DNA from: JACVRW01 sp036009005
GTDB lineage: Bacteria > Actinomycetota > Thermoleophilia > Solirubrobacterales > Thermoleophilaceae
Assembly (NCBI GenBank): GCA_036009005.1
Contig: DASYMP010000077.1
Location: 1-6,009 of the forward strand
Direction: 5' to 3'
DNA: 6,009 nucleotides
Made by a program: the position numbers and the translations under genes
The notes under the pieces: model-generated
What the model was told of the DNA's origin: nothing
Database searches by the model: none
The model's input: only the letters and a program-made list of their open reading frames with translations
Shown here: in pieces, positions 5,844 to 6,009 of the stretch
Layout of the letters: each line of letters starts with the position of its first letter
How positions within the stretch are numbered: position 1 is the stretch's first letter

Positions 5844-5849
5844 AGTCTA
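5844..5849 (-). promoter_or_regulatory. Putative -10 element (TAGACT) of the SCP2-dehydrogenase unit, leaderless type
   Basis: On the minus strand TAGACT fits TANNNT and ends seven bases before GTG 5836. The gap TCCGCCC lacks a Shine-Dalgarno sequence. Its TAG is the stop codon of the thioesterase-like gene. It could give the SCP2 and dehydrogenase genes their own leaderless transcript in addition to read-through from upstream. No clear -35 is seen. Confidence 0.5.
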
Positions 5850-6009
5850 CGGCCGAGCCCGCACCAGGAGCGTCTGTGCGGCGCGGCCGATTCGGCCCCG
5901 CTCGTCCCAGAGCGCCGTGTCAGTCATCCCGATGCCGTCCACGTGAGTCACCGAATCGAGGCAGACCCACTCGCCCTCCGGGGGCCTCACCAGGTGCACG
6001 GTCAGGTCG
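5847..6009 (-). CDS. Acyl-CoA thioesterase-like protein (TesB/4HBT_3-type hotdog fold), C-terminal end, partial
   Basis: The minus-strand frame from base 6008 reads 53 residues to a TAG stop at 5849-5847; the gene starts beyond the window. The tail reads DLTVHLVRPPEGEWVCLDSV, then THVDGIGMTDTALWDERG and RIGRAAQTLLVRARP. This matches the C-terminal hotdog half of TesB-like thioesterases: a D(L)TVHL strand, RPP-GEW turn, GxGxxxxxLxDERG, and a closing GRAAQxLLVR strand. These enzymes hydrolyse acyl-CoA to free acid and CoA in the cytoplasm. Only the last part is visible, so substrate and full length cannot be judged. It is the most upstream visible gene of the minus-strand unit and is followed by the SCP2 gene after ten bases, which fits lipid or acyl-CoA metabolism. 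Confidence 0.75.
   Translation of the reverse strand, partial: DLTVHLVRPPEGEWVCLDSVTHVDGIGMTDTALWDERGRIGRAAQTLLVRARP

Overview
This window is very GC-rich, densely coding DNA with GTG starts, short gaps and overlapping genes. The protein types fit a high-GC actinobacterium: an RTX-like secreted protein whose Cys-containing C-terminal cap I associate with Thermoleophilia (Solirubrobacter/Conexibacter-like), a secreted S8 protease with an Arg/Lys-rich tail, and an SCP2 / iron-ADH / thioesterase cluster. The lineage is an inference from protein style and codon use; there is no rRNA or marker gene to confirm it. I see no tRNA, rRNA, CRISPR array, insertion sequence, phage gene or plasmid gene. 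No stretch over 300 bases lacks a gene.

Layout, plus strand. The window opens with the last 66 codons of a BioA-type biotin-synthesis aminotransferase. A 66-base gap with two small inverted repeats follows, then a secreted subtilisin-like protease (270-1619). A rubredoxin (1632-1820) overlaps a NUDT19-like Nudix hydrolase (1817-2392) by four bases. Next come a secreted protein built of RTX-like nonapeptides (2433-3200) and an NAD(P)-dependent SDR-type epimerase (3211-4236).

Layout, minus strand. From the right edge leftward lie the end of an acyl-CoA thioesterase-like gene, an SCP2 sterol/lipid-carrier-like gene and an iron-containing alcohol dehydrogenase. The last two share a TGATG junction. 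The dehydrogenase and the plus-strand epimerase overlap tail to tail by 31 bases.

How the genes fit together. The minus-strand trio looks like one transcription unit handling acyl or lipid-like substrates: a carrier domain, a thioesterase and an alcohol/aldehyde oxidoreductase. Rubredoxin and Nudix are probably translationally coupled. The two secreted proteins share an export style rather than an evident pathway.

The most interesting structural signal is at the gene boundaries. A TAGNNT-like hexamer sits 7-9 bases before three start codons that lack a Shine-Dalgarno sequence, and each time the TAG is also the stop codon of the preceding gene. This suggests leaderless promoters built into stop codons. 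I found no convincing evidence of an undescribed multi-gene system such as defence or secretion.
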